Part shown: positions 17,834 to 25,899 of the stretch, one piece after another
Layout of the letters: every line of letters starts with the position of its first letter
How positions within the stretch are numbered: the stretch's first letter is position 1
Assembly (NCBI GenBank): GCA_002293965.1
Contig: DBEG01000030.1
Location: 1 to 31,914, forward strand
DNA from: Actinobacteria bacterium UBA912
GTDB lineage: Bacteria; Actinomycetota; Coriobacteriia; Anaerosomatales; UBA912
Reading direction: 5' to 3'
DNA length: 31,914 bases
Position numbers and translations under genes: made by a program
Notes under the pieces: model-generated
Databases searched by the model: none
The model's input: the letters and a program-made list of their open reading frames with translations, nothing else
What the model was told of the DNA's origin: nothing

Positions 17834-18001
17834 TAAAACCTCCGGTGTCCGATCAAGGGTGCGCCGCCCTGGCGCGACACTGCGTTTTCGGCTTGAAATG
17901 ATAACATCATAGAGGAATCACTGCACTATGACTTTGCGCGGTTCGACTGTCCGCCGTCGCCAGCGCGCCGTGCGGGTTCGACCGGCCGAGAAAGCTGCGG
18001 A
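17834..18001 (-). promoter_or_regulatory. tgt-yajC intergenic region with possible promoter for yajC-secDF
   Basis: This 168-base gap holds an AT-rich island in GC-rich surroundings. On the minus strand a TATGAT hexamer (plus-strand 17906-17911) resembles a -10 element, but no good -35 was found 16-18 bases upstream. A small GCGCC/GGCGC hairpin (17861-17875) would lie in the leader of yajC. The region could supply independent transcription for yajC and downstream genes. No RNA gene was seen. Confidence 0.35.
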
Positions 18002-19123
18002 TCAGTAGTCGTCGGCCCCCGGCCCGGCGAGCCACTCATCGAGGAACCGGGCGTATCTCCCCTCGCGTATCGCCTCCCGCGCAAGTACTGTCAGGTTCGT
18101 CAGGAACGCCAGGTTGTGGATGGAGAGCAGCGTCGATCCGAGCATCTCCTTGCACTGGACCAGATGCCGGATGTACGCCCGCGAGTAATCCCTGCACGTC
18201 GGACAAGTACACGAGTCATCGAGCGGGCCCAGATCGTCCTTGTACCTGGCGTTTCGCAGGTTCATGCGCCCTTGTGACGAGAAAGCGGTTCCCGTCCTGG
18301 CTGTCCTTGTCGGCAGTACGCAATCGAACATGTCCACCCCTAGGCCTATCGCCTGAAGCATGGATGTCGGATTGCCCACTCCCATGAGGTAGCGAGGTTT
18401 GTCCTCGGGCAGGTTCGCGCATACCGGTGCCAGCGATTCGAGCATCAGCTCGTGCGGCTCGCCCACCGAATAGCCCCCGATCCCGTATCCCGGGAAACCT
18501 ATCTCGACAAGACCGCGAGCGCTCTCAATGCGCAGATCCTCGAACACACCGCCCTGAACGATGCCGAAAAGGGCCTGGTCGGACCGCGTGTGAGCTGCCC
18601 TGCAACGGCGGGCCCATTCGAGACTCCTGCGCACCGCCGTGGCGACCAGTTCCTTATCGGCAGGGTAAGGCGGGCAGTGGTCAAGCTGCATGATGATGTC
18701 AGCGCCCAAACCTTCCTGGACCGCCATGTTGTCCTCGGGGGTCCACCTGTGGAGCGTGCCATCCACGATGCTCTTGAATGTCACGCCGTCATCGTCGAGC
18801 TTGAGGGTGTCCGCGATCGAGAAGACCTGGAAGCCACCGGAATCGGTGAGGATGACCTTGTTCCAGTTCATGAAAGAGTGTAGGCCCCCTGCGTCGCGAA
18901 TGAGGTCGACTCCCGGCCGCAGGTAGAGGTGGTATGCGTTGGCCAGGAGCACCTGAGCTCCGATCTCTGCCAACTGAGGAGTCGTCACGCCCTTCACGGT
19001 GGCACGCGTGCCCACGGGCATGAAGACCGGGGTCTTGACCGGCCCATGCGTGGTCATTAGCGTTCCTGTGCGCGCGGACGAGTGCGTGTCGGTCGCGTGG
19101 ACCGAGAATTCAAAGCGAGTCAT
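18002..19123 (-). CDS. tgt: tRNA-guanine transglycosylase (queuine/preQ1)
   Basis: This 373-residue enzyme swaps guanine-34 of GU(N)-anticodon tRNAs for preQ1, a step in queuosine synthesis. Substrate-binding and catalytic motifs are present: DSGGFQVFS at 94-102, GIVQGG near 187, GIGGYSVGEP near 214 and FDCVLPTRTARTG, in which D267 is the nucleophile. The zinc site is C305, C307, C310 and H336, with the same spacing as in the Zymomonas enzyme. It belongs in a pathway with QueA, also in this window. Here tgt and queA are separated by a sigma/anti-sigma pair on the other strand, so tgt needs its own promoter in the 124 bases upstream. The ribosome site before the ATG is weak. Confidence 0.96.
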   Translation of the reverse strand: MTRFEFSVHATDTHSSARTGTLMTTHGPVKTPVFMPVGTRATVKGVTTPQLAEIGAQVLLANAYHLYLRPGVDLIRDAGGLHSFMNWNKVILTDSGGFQVFSIADTLKLDDDGVTFKSIVDGTLHRWTPEDNMAVQEGLGADIIMQLDHCPPYPADKELVATAVRRSLEWARRCRAAHTRSDQALFGIVQGGVFEDLRIESARGLVEIGFPGYGIGGYSVGEPHELMLESLAPVCANLPEDKPRYLMGVGNPTSMLQAIGLGVDMFDCVLPTRTARTGTAFSSQGRMNLRNARYKDDLGPLDDSCTCPTCRDYSRAYIRHLVQCKEMLGSTLLSIHNLAFLTNLTVLAREAIREGRYARFLDEWLAGPGADDY

Positions 19124-19167
19124 GACCTGATACTACCAGCACTTGGTATCTGTTGTATCCTTGACAT

Positions 19168-19217
19168 GCAGCCGTGAACGACGGTCATCTTTGAAGCACC
19201 ATGAACCTTACGGCTGC
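19168..19217. repeat. Perfect 8-base inverted repeat upstream of the ECF sigma gene
   Basis: GCAGCCGT (19168-19175) and ACGGCTGC (19210-19217) are exact reverse complements separated by 34 bases, in the divergent region between tgt and the sigma gene. One A-T pair and one G-T pair could extend the stem inward. The right arm falls in the spacer of the candidate ECF promoter, so it could be an operator or an RNA structure. It could also be chance. Confidence 0.5.
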
Positions 19218-19227
19218 CACCGACGTC
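19202..19227 (+). promoter_or_regulatory. Candidate ECF-type promoter for the sigma/anti-sigma operon
   Basis: TGAACC (19202-19207), a 16-base spacer and CGTC (19224-19227) match the general plan of ECF promoters (for example TGAAAC-N16-CGTA for sigma-W). It lies 20 bases before the sigma start codon, with GAAAGGTG as the ribosome site in between. Many ECF factors transcribe their own gene from such a site. A TTGACA at 19161-19166 with a poor -10 (TCATCT) could be an additional vegetative promoter. No transcript data support either. Confidence 0.5.
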
Positions 19228-19247
19228 ATATCAGCGAAAGGTGTTGG

Positions 19248-19796
19248 ATGCCCCCGGCAAGAACCGAAGAGACCGAGCTGATCGAAGCCGCGCGCTCAGG
19301 TGATGTGGCGGCATTCGAAACGCTCATGCGCACTCATGCGAGCGCTGTGTACGCCCACGCGCTTCGGTTCTTCGGCGATAAGGCATCGGCTGAAGACGTG
19401 GTGCAGGAGGTGTTCATCAAAGTGTATCGGTCGCTTGCCGGGTTCAACGGGGAGTCAGCATTCTCGACCTGGCTTTTCAGGGTGACGCGCAACATCTGCC
19501 TGGACTCCTTGAGGGCGGGCAAGCGTAGGCCGATCCCTGTCGACCCGTTGACGATCGCGACGGATGCGTCGCCCGACCATGCTTCGGGGGTCATCGACAA
19601 AGTCGTGCTTGAAGAGGCGATGCGGGCCCTCTCACCCGAGGACCGCGAGGCACTCTCTGCTGTGACACTCTTCGGCATGGAGTATGCGGAGGCTGCCGAG
19701 GCGCTCGGTGTGCCCGCTGGTACCGTAAAGTCGCGCGTATTCCGCGCCCGCAGGACGCTGATGACGATCATGGGACTTCTAGGTGAGAGACGATGA
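19248..19796 (+). CDS. ECF-family RNA polymerase sigma factor
   Basis: This 182-residue sigma factor has the two-domain ECF layout. Region 2 is at about 12-92 (AEDVVQEVFIKVYRSL, then STWLFRVTRNICLDSLR). Region 4 is at about 124-172 (LSPEDREALSAV, GMEYAEAAEALGVPAGTVKSR). The long linker and the lack of any C-terminal extension are ordinary. ATG 19248 is chosen because GAAAGGTG lies 4-7 bases upstream and the protein then begins at the usual place; a longer frame from 19143 would include the promoter region. It overlaps the anti-sigma gene by 4 bases (ATGA). The pair sits in antisense orientation between queA and tgt. It probably responds to an envelope signal through its partner; the regulon is unknown. 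Confidence 0.93.
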   Translation: MPPARTEETELIEAARSGDVAAFETLMRTHASAVYAHALRFFGDKASAEDVVQEVFIKVYRSLAGFNGESAFSTWLFRVTRNICLDSLRAGKRRPIPVDPLTIATDASPDHASGVIDKVVLEEAMRALSPEDREALSAVTLFGMEYAEAAEALGVPAGTVKSRVFRARRTLMTIMGLLGERR

Positions 19797-20818
19797 GCGA
19801 GAACGAGTGCTTGCAGATCCAAGAGCTCATCTCGGCGGCAGCGGATGGCGAACGCCTCTCTGCTGAGGAGATCGCTCACGCCAAACAGCATTGCGCCTCG
19901 TGCGCAAGTTGCACGCGCTTCGTTGCCGTGCTCGCGAGCATCCGAAAGGTATCGCCCCCAGCGGTCGATGAGAGCGTGATTCTCGCTACGATCGCCGAGA
20001 TCACCCGTGAGCAGCAAGCTGCAGAAGCGGTTGCAGCTGCCGAGGCTACGGCCGAAGTCTCAAGCAAGTCGAAGCCTCTGCCAGGATTGATCCAGCGCCT
20101 CGAGGTGCTGCTGAGCAACCCGAAGCTCGTGCTCATCGGGGCCGCAGCCTCGATCCTGGTGGTGGCCGGCTTCGGCACCATAGTCGGGGTTCGCTACCTG
20201 ATGACCCCGGCCACGACCAGCATGTCTCCCGAAATGACCGGCGAAGCTCCTGTGCCGATGAGCGCCGATGTTGTGATCCAAACGCCGCCCGCGAGTGCGC
20301 CTCAACGGGCCGGGACTCATGAGGCTGCTCCGGCGGCCGGAACCCGCTTCGCCGTGCTTGGCGAGATCGTCTACGAAGTGGCCGAAAGCCCCGTGCTCCG
20401 CCGTCCCGGAGGCGATTCGATCGGAACGATCACCACCGACTTGGGCTCGGGCTCTACGGGCGCCTTCGCGGCCTACGCCACGCGGGAAGCCGGCACGATC
20501 ATGATCCTCGGCCCAGGCGATGCCGTCTTCGAGGCCGCCCTCGTCACACGCACGCTCGAAGGCAGGACGTATGCTCTGACCTCAGGAACCCTGGGTCTGT
20601 TCGGCATGTGGCCCGTCATGCCAGCGCGTTTCGCCCCCCCTGCCGAGGAGGACGGGTCGCCGACATTCGAGCAAGTCGGGAGGGACGACCGAGGCACGCC
20701 GATCTTCGCGCCTGCAGGAGCATCGCCCGAAGCCGGTTTCGCGATGGCTCCTGACACCTCGGGCGTCGAATCGCTTGCGGGTTCTCCCAACTGGACCTGG
20801 TGGGTGCCGTTCGAATAG
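19793..20818 (+). CDS. Membrane-bound zinc-type anti-sigma factor with large extracytoplasmic domain
   Basis: This 341-residue protein is coupled to the sigma gene by an ATGA overlap. The N-terminus has the zinc anti-sigma pattern H33-x3-C37-x2-C40, in QHCASCASC. An alanine- and glutamate-rich linker follows, then a single membrane helix at about 112-135 and a roughly 205-residue outer domain. That domain opens with a proline/alanine-rich spacer, followed by VLGEIVYEVAESPVLRR and a glycine-rich beta-type segment. I do not recognise the outer domain; it may sense the envelope signal. The expected behaviour is that the cytoplasmic part holds the sigma factor inactive until a signal or proteolysis frees it. 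It ends 21 bases before the convergent queA stop. Confidence 0.88.
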   Translation: MSENECLQIQELISAAADGERLSAEEIAHAKQHCASCASCTRFVAVLASIRKVSPPAVDESVILATIAEITREQQAAEAVAAAEATAEVSSKSKPLPGLIQRLEVLLSNPKLVLIGAAASILVVAGFGTIVGVRYLMTPATTSMSPEMTGEAPVPMSADVVIQTPPASAPQRAGTHEAAPAAGTRFAVLGEIVYEVAESPVLRRPGGDSIGTITTDLGSGSTGAFAAYATREAGTIMILGPGDAVFEAALVTRTLEGRTYALTSGTLGLFGMWPVMPARFAPPAEEDGSPTFEQVGRDDRGTPIFAPAGASPEAGFAMAPDTSGVESLAGSPNWTWWVPFE

Positions 20819-20839
20819 ACCCGCCCCGCGGCTACCCGA

Positions 20840-21877
20840 TCACTTCAGCAGCATCGCATCGCCGAAGGAGAGCATCCTGTATTGTTTCTCGATGGCCTCG
20901 TGGTACGCGCCCATCACAAGATCGCGACCGACGAACGCACTGATCATCATGAGTAACGTCGAGCGCGGCGTGTGGAAGTTGGTGATGAGCGCATCGATCG
21001 CGCGGAATCTGTAGCCGGGCAGGATGTAAAGATCAGTCTCGCGAGCTTGTGGCGTGACTTCGCCGGCATCAGCGTCCCAGGCACTCTCCAGCGACCGCGC
21101 CGATGTCGTTCCGACCGCCACCACCTTACCGCCCTTGGCGCGCGCGGTGTTGATGATCTCGGCGGCGAGAGGACCGACCCTGAAATACTCCTTGTGGATC
21201 ACATGCTCGGTGGGGTCATCCTCGGCGACTGGACGAAACGTGTCGATCCCGACATCGAGCTCGACTCGCGCGATCCGCACACCCATGGCCTCGATGCCCT
21301 CCATCAGCTCAGGCGTGAAGTGCAGCCCGGCCGTCGGTGCCGCTGCGCTGCGCGCCTCGCGGGCGTAGACGGTCTGATAGGTCGACGGATCCGCAAGCGG
21401 CTTGGTGATGTAGGGAGGCAGGGGCATCTCGCCGATCTCGTTGACCACGTCGCCGAAGGTCCTGGGCGTATCCACCGAAAAGCGGATGAGCCTCGCGCCA
21501 GAGTCGGCAATTCGGTCGACCACCAGCCCGCGCATGACTCCATCGCCGAAGACGAGCTTGGCGCCGGGCATGATGCGACGTCCCGGCTTGACCAGGCACT
21601 CCCAAGTGTTCTCGTACTCCTCACGCAGGAGCAGCACTTCGACGGCGCCGCCGGTCTCGTCTTTAGCGCCCTTCAAGCGCGCTGGCATGACGCGCGTCTC
21701 GTTCACGACCAGCACGTCGCCCTTGTTCAGGTAATCTGGCAGGTCGCGAAAGATCCTGTGATCGATCTGCCCGCTGGCCCTGTCAAGCACAAGCAGCCTA
21801 CAAGCATCTCTGGGTTCCATCGGCTCTTGGGCGATAAGGCCGCTAGGCAGGTCGTAATCGAAGTCATCCGTGCGCAT
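20840..21877 (-). CDS. queA: S-adenosylmethionine:tRNA ribosyltransferase-isomerase
   Basis: This 345-residue enzyme converts preQ1 in tRNA to epoxyqueuosine using the ribosyl group of S-adenosylmethionine. It begins MRTDDFDYDLPSGLIAQEP, the standard QueA start. It also contains ETRVMPARL, APTAGLHFTPELM and LITNFHTPRSTLLMMI, all typical. ATG 21877 is preferred over an upstream in-frame start at 21919 because it gives the family N-terminus and has AAAGGGAA upstream. It lies 2 bases after the PH-domain gene and so may be transcribed from the opp or PH-protein promoter. It would normally be followed by tgt, but the ECF pair intervenes. Confidence 0.96.
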   Translation of the reverse strand: MRTDDFDYDLPSGLIAQEPMEPRDACRLLVLDRASGQIDHRIFRDLPDYLNKGDVLVVNETRVMPARLKGAKDETGGAVEVLLLREEYENTWECLVKPGRRIMPGAKLVFGDGVMRGLVVDRIADSGARLIRFSVDTPRTFGDVVNEIGEMPLPPYITKPLADPSTYQTVYAREARSAAAPTAGLHFTPELMEGIEAMGVRIARVELDVGIDTFRPVAEDDPTEHVIHKEYFRVGPLAAEIINTARAKGGKVVAVGTTSARSLESAWDADAGEVTPQARETDLYILPGYRFRAIDALITNFHTPRSTLLMMISAFVGRDLVMGAYHEAIEKQYRMLSFGDAMLLK

Positions 21878-21879
21878 CT

Positions 21880-23358
21880 CTAGATTCCCTTTCTTGACAC
21901 CCATTCGAACAGTCGCCACGCTTCAGATTCTTCCACATGCGCCACCGCAGCTCGAGATACCGACGCGATCTGGACGTGAACGGTAGCCAACCCCATCCGT
22001 CTCTGTATAGGATTGCGTGTGACCTCAATCGATTGTATCCGAGAGCGCCTCACAACAAGTGTTGTGCGACTGATGAGACGCCATCGCAATGCCAGCGTCG
22101 CCTCATCGAATCCCCAGCCGGCGTCTTTGTGCATGGCCACGCCCCACGCACCAGCGAGCAACGGAACCAAGAAAGCCAGCCACCCGTAGGGCACGAACAC
22201 CGCCACAGCAACCGCCGCGATCAAGGGGCCAATCGCGGGAAGCACGACATAGAGAGGTAGCCCCGACCGGGGCACAGGTTGCATCTGAGGGGGCAGGTGC
22301 CCGGGGACCATCGCCTCGGAGAACCTGAGAGCCTCTTCCCGCTCCAGGATCGGGTGCAGGACATCGGAACCCGACTGGGCCTCCGTCCCCCACATGACGC
22401 CCGCGCAATCCGCTGACACGGCGACCTTGGATACCATCTGGGCCGGGACGCTCTCCTTGTAACGTATCGCCTGAACCCGCCGAAGTGGCACGCTGCGCAT
22501 CACTCTGCGCAACAAGCCATGCTCGACCACTATGACGTCGCCACCACATAAAGCCGAGAAGCCCCAGTACCGCAAAGCAGTGGAAACGCAGTTGACTAAC
22601 CATGCGACCAGGATCATTAGGACGACGATAACCACTGCCGCGAGCACGAAGACCAGCCCGAAAGAAGGGCCGACTTCGGGCACTCCCACAATCTCGGCGA
22701 GTGCGGCAACACCGGCAAACGTCGCCACCAAGGCCGTCCAGAAACCCGAGGTGGAGGTGACGGCATTGAGTGCAAGCATCCCGTCACTGAGGGTCCACTT
22801 CTCCCCGACGCAGGCCACTTCCCCGGTTGGAGATGGAGCATCAGTCGAGTCGACTGGCTCGCCCTCGACAGTGGGCTGAGGCCGAGTCACAGGCCTCAGA
22901 TTCCTGAGTGCCTGAGTCAGGTCCTCGGCTTGTGCGAGAGTCAGTGCAGGTATCGACACCTCCGGTTTGCCTGTGGCCCCAGCGGTATGCACGTTGAGTG
23001 TCACGAGGCCCACGATCCTGAAGAGCAGGTTGGCTGCGGTGTCTATGGTCTGTATCCGCTCCCCTGCCATGCGCGTGTTCTTGCGGAAGAGTATCCCTTG
23101 TTCGACATGGAACGTATCTCCGTCGATGGTGAACTGGAACTTGAGCCAGCGAACGTAACTGACCGCTAATGTGGCGCCTATCGCAGTAACGACGAGACCG
23201 ACACCAACAACCGGAAAGAATATCCTTGCCAAGCCGTCGGCTTCTAGCATACTCAGGACTAAGATTGGGGCAGCGATACTCAACAGCGTGGTCACCGTGC
23301 TCCAAGCGTAGACAACTATCGCTGCTGGATGTGCCCGGCGCGGCTCTGACCAAGTCAC
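21880..23358 (-). CDS. Membrane protein with three bacterial PH (bPH2) domains, YdbT-like
   Basis: This 492-residue protein alternates paired membrane helices with bacterial PH-like domains. Helices occur near 15-65, then a bPH2 domain at about 72-155 with FHVEQGILFRKNTRMAGERIQ. More helices lie at about 205-260, with a second domain at about 265-350 (VVEHGLLRRVMRSVPLRRVQAI). Helices near 370-410 precede a third domain at about 415-485 (LALRWRLISRTTLVVRRSRIQS). The repeated IxxxRIQ/RVQ pattern is typical of the B. subtilis YdbT type. Function is poorly known; relatives are linked to envelope stress or secretion of antimicrobial proteins. The start is GTG, 2 bases after the ydbS-like stop. The pairing of a one-domain and a three-domain protein is the usual arrangement. 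Confidence 0.88.
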   Translation of the reverse strand: MTWSEPRRAHPAAIVVYAWSTVTTLLSIAAPILVLSMLEADGLARIFFPVVGVGLVVTAIGATLAVSYVRWLKFQFTIDGDTFHVEQGILFRKNTRMAGERIQTIDTAANLLFRIVGLVTLNVHTAGATGKPEVSIPALTLAQAEDLTQALRNLRPVTRPQPTVEGEPVDSTDAPSPTGEVACVGEKWTLSDGMLALNAVTSTSGFWTALVATFAGVAALAEIVGVPEVGPSFGLVFVLAAVVIVVLMILVAWLVNCVSTALRYWGFSALCGGDVIVVEHGLLRRVMRSVPLRRVQAIRYKESVPAQMVSKVAVSADCAGVMWGTEAQSGSDVLHPILEREEALRFSEAMVPGHLPPQMQPVPRSGLPLYVVLPAIGPLIAAVAVAVFVPYGWLAFLVPLLAGAWGVAMHKDAGWGFDEATLALRWRLISRTTLVVRRSRIQSIEVTRNPIQRRMGLATVHVQIASVSRAAVAHVEESEAWRLFEWVSRKGI

Positions 23359-23360
23359 GG

Positions 23361-23840
23361 CTAGAGCACGTCCTCGATCATCCCGGCAGACAAGGCTATG
23401 CGATCGCGAAGGGCGTCGGCTACCTCGTTGGAGAGGCCAGGGATCTCGTGCATTCCGGCGGCTGTGGCGATGGTGACATCGGCCAGGCCGAATGCGCGCA
23501 GCAGAGGGCCCGCCTTCGTGTCGACATGCTGCACCCTTGCCATCGGGATGATGGTGCGCTTCTGGATCAACAGGCCGAACTTCAGATCGATCTCGGTGTC
23601 GAGGACCTCATAGCGCCACCTAAGCCAGAGTACTCGGGGAAACAACCCCACGGAAAGCGCCCCGTAGATCAGCAGAATCGCCGCAGCAACTGGCAACGTC
23701 TGCCACGGAACCACACCGAATCGGTACAACACCGCGAGCACAAGCAGTAAGGACCCCAGGACAACCACCGAGATCAGGCTCTGTAACCTCCAGACCGTCA
23801 CCGCACGTGCGTCCAGTCGCTCGGATGGATCAGGTCTCAT
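23361..23840 (-). CDS. Membrane protein with one bacterial PH (bPH2) domain, YdbS-like
   Basis: This 159-residue protein has two membrane helices (about 20-40 and 48-68) followed by one bPH2 domain at about 75-145. That domain contains RWRYEVLDTEIDLKFGLLIQ and PMARVQHVDTKAGPLLRAFG. It is the small partner of the larger YdbT-like protein next to it. A strong AAAGGGGAG site precedes the ATG. The gene follows oppF by 26 bases, with no terminator visible, and is probably read with the transporter operon. Confidence 0.88.
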   Translation of the reverse strand: MRPDPSERLDARAVTVWRLQSLISVVVLGSLLLVLAVLYRFGVVPWQTLPVAAAILLIYGALSVGLFPRVLWLRWRYEVLDTEIDLKFGLLIQKRTIIPMARVQHVDTKAGPLLRAFGLADVTIATAAGMHEIPGLSNEVADALRDRIALSAGMIEDVL

Positions 23841-23866
23841 CCGCTCCCCTTTCTAGACAGCCAAGA

Positions 23867-24877
23867 CTATTTGACGGGCACCTCGGTATCGATAGGCATC
23901 GGCTTTGCGAAATGGCAGGCCGCAAGGTGTCCTGGCGCAACCTCGGCGAGAGGCGGCTCGACCTCGGCGCACTGCGGGAACTGCGCGATCGGGCAGCGAG
24001 TGTGGAATCGGCATCCAGACGGAGGGTCGATCGGACTGGGGACGTCCCCGTGCAGGATGATGCGCCCCCGAGAGCGCTGCGCCTTGGGGTCAGGCAGCGG
24101 AGCGGCAGACAGCAATGACTGTGTGTAAGGGTGATGCGGAGTATCGTAGACTCCCCTCCAGTCGCCGGTTTCGACGATCTTGCCCAGATACATCACAGCG
24201 ATTCTATCAGAGATGTGACGCACTACCGACAGATCGTGCGCGATGAACAGGTATGTCAGTCCGAAGGTCTTCTGCAGATCCTCTAGCAGGTTGATGATCT
24301 GAGCCTGGATCGACACGTCCAACGCCGAGACGGGCTCATCGCAGACGATGAGCTTCGGACGCAAAGCGAGTGCACGAGCGATGCCGATGCGCTGCCTCTG
24401 GCCCCCCGAGAACTCATGCGGGAAACGGTTGGCGTGCTCTGGGTTCAACCCAACGACCTCGAGAAGCTCTTTGACTTGCGTGCGTCGCTCATCACGAGTC
24501 CCAATACCGTGGACGGAAAGCGGCTCGCGGACTATCTCCCCGATCGTCATTCTCGGATTCAGCGATGCGTAGGGATCCTGGAAGATGATCTGCACATCAC
24601 GCCTGAAGGCCTTCAGTGCCTTCCCAGCAAGCTTACCGACCTCGGTTCCTTCGAAGGCGATGTTTCCGGAGGTCGTATCCAGCAGTCTTGTCACGCATCG
24701 GCCGGTCGTGGACTTGCCGCACCCGGATTCGCCGACAAGGCCCAGCGTCTCGCCTTCATTGACCGAGAACGACACATCATCGACAGCGTAGACCTTACGG
24801 CCGAGGCGTGAGCTGAACATGCCCTGCTCGACCGGGAAGTGCTTGCGTAGGTTCTCTACCCGAAGTATCTCAGTCAT
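23867..24877 (-). CDS. oppF: Oligopeptide/dipeptide ABC transporter ATP-binding protein OppF
   Basis: This 336-residue ATPase energises the peptide importer from the cytoplasmic side. Walker A is GESGCGKST, the Q-loop is IIFQDP, the signature is FSGGQRQRIGIARAL, Walker B is LIVCDEPVSALD and the switch histidine is in FIAHDLSVV. The C-terminal oligopeptide-transporter extension carries four cysteines in a C-x5-C-x7-C-x17-C pattern (GCRFHTRC ... HLAACHF). This pattern is common in the family and in at least one dipeptide transporter binds an iron-sulfur cluster. It begins 3 bases after oppD. Confidence 0.95.
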   Translation of the reverse strand: MTEILRVENLRKHFPVEQGMFSSRLGRKVYAVDDVSFSVNEGETLGLVGESGCGKSTTGRCVTRLLDTTSGNIAFEGTEVGKLAGKALKAFRRDVQIIFQDPYASLNPRMTIGEIVREPLSVHGIGTRDERRTQVKELLEVVGLNPEHANRFPHEFSGGQRQRIGIARALALRPKLIVCDEPVSALDVSIQAQIINLLEDLQKTFGLTYLFIAHDLSVVRHISDRIAVMYLGKIVETGDWRGVYDTPHHPYTQSLLSAAPLPDPKAQRSRGRIILHGDVPSPIDPPSGCRFHTRCPIAQFPQCAEVEPPLAEVAPGHLAACHFAKPMPIDTEVPVK

Positions 24878-24880
24878 CGC

Positions 24881-25897
24881 TCACGCCACCTCAACCGTCG
24901 CAGCTGAAGCCTTGCGGGTAAAGTCGGGATCAGCGGCAAAATGACAGGCGGCGAGGTGGCCGTCGCCGACATCAACCAAGGCTGGGGTCTCCGCAGAACA
25001 CACCTCGCGCGCATGGGCGCACCGGGGGTGGAAGGCGCACCCGCTTGGCAGGTTGATAAGACTGGGCGGCTGTCCCATGATCGGAAGCAGCGATCCCTTG
25101 CTGCCTACATCATGCCGAGGCAGGCTGTCTAGCAAGCCCCATGTGTACGGGTGTCTCGGCTGGTAAAAAACGTCGTCGGCCTTGCCGTACTCGACCTGCT
25201 TGCCTGCGTACATGACCATCACGTCATCGGCTATGTCGGCAACTACGCCTAAGTCGTGGGTGATCATGATGATGGCGGTGCCGGTCCTTTGCTGTAGGTC
25301 GAGCAGCAGGTCGAGGATCTGCGCCTGGATGGTGACATCGAGGGCGGTGGTGGGCTCATCGGCAATCAGGATATCGGGCTCGCAAGCGAGCGCCATCGCA
25401 ATCATCGCCCGCTGGCGCATCCCCCCGGAGAATTGATGTGGGTAGTCGCGCGCCCTGGATTTGGCGTGCGGGATGCCGACCATGTCGAGTAACTCGATCG
25501 CGCGCTCAAAGGACTCCTTGCGGTTCATCCCCTTGTGGACCATCAGCGCCTCTCCAACCTGGTTGCCTATGCGGAACACCGGGTTCAGTGAGGTCATCGG
25601 GTCCTGGAAGATCATCGCGATACGGTCGCCTCGAAGACCGCGGACCTGCGAGTCGGTCATCTTGAGCACATCTGTGCCCTTGTAGAGGACCTGGCCCGAC
25701 ACGATCTTTCCGCCGGGCTCGGGTATGAGTCGCATCACGGAAAGCGCCGTCACGGACTTCCCGGAGCCAGATTCGCCGACGACTGCCAGAGTCCGACCGG
25801 GAGCAAGCGAGAACGAGACACCGTCGACAGCGCGGACGATGCCGTCGGTCGTTTTGAAGTGTGTGGCCAGTGAGTCGACCTGCAATAGCTCAGACAT
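24881..25897 (-). CDS. oppD: Oligopeptide/dipeptide ABC transporter ATP-binding protein OppD
   Basis: This 338-residue ATPase subunit pairs with OppF. Motifs are Walker A GESGSGKS, Q-loop MIFQDPMTSLNP, signature FSGGMRQRAMIAMAL, Walker B ILIADEPTTALD and switch MITHDLGVV. The C-terminal extension has cysteines spaced C-x5-C-x6-C-x17-C, like OppF. A much longer open frame reaches back to 26746, but it only shadows oppC. ATG 25897, two bases after the oppC stop and preceded by GAAGGA, gives the normal N-terminus MSELLQVDSLATHF. Confidence 0.95.
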   Translation of the reverse strand: MSELLQVDSLATHFKTTDGIVRAVDGVSFSLAPGRTLAVVGESGSGKSVTALSVMRLIPEPGGKIVSGQVLYKGTDVLKMTDSQVRGLRGDRIAMIFQDPMTSLNPVFRIGNQVGEALMVHKGMNRKESFERAIELLDMVGIPHAKSRARDYPHQFSGGMRQRAMIAMALACEPDILIADEPTTALDVTIQAQILDLLLDLQQRTGTAIIMITHDLGVVADIADDVMVMYAGKQVEYGKADDVFYQPRHPYTWGLLDSLPRHDVGSKGSLLPIMGQPPSLINLPSGCAFHPRCAHAREVCSAETPALVDVGDGHLAACHFAADPDFTRKASAATVEVA

Positions 25898-25899
25898 TC

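Noticed and set aside
19161..19190. TTGACA as the main sigma-gene promoter
   Set aside because: The -35 is perfect, but the best hexamer at 17-18 bases (GTCATC or TCATCT) is a poor -10; kept only as a secondary possibility.
19168..19217. Inverted repeat as the end of a mobile element carrying the ECF pair
   Set aside because: Both arms lie on the same side of the pair, no matching repeat was found on the other side near 20820, and no transposase or recombinase is present.
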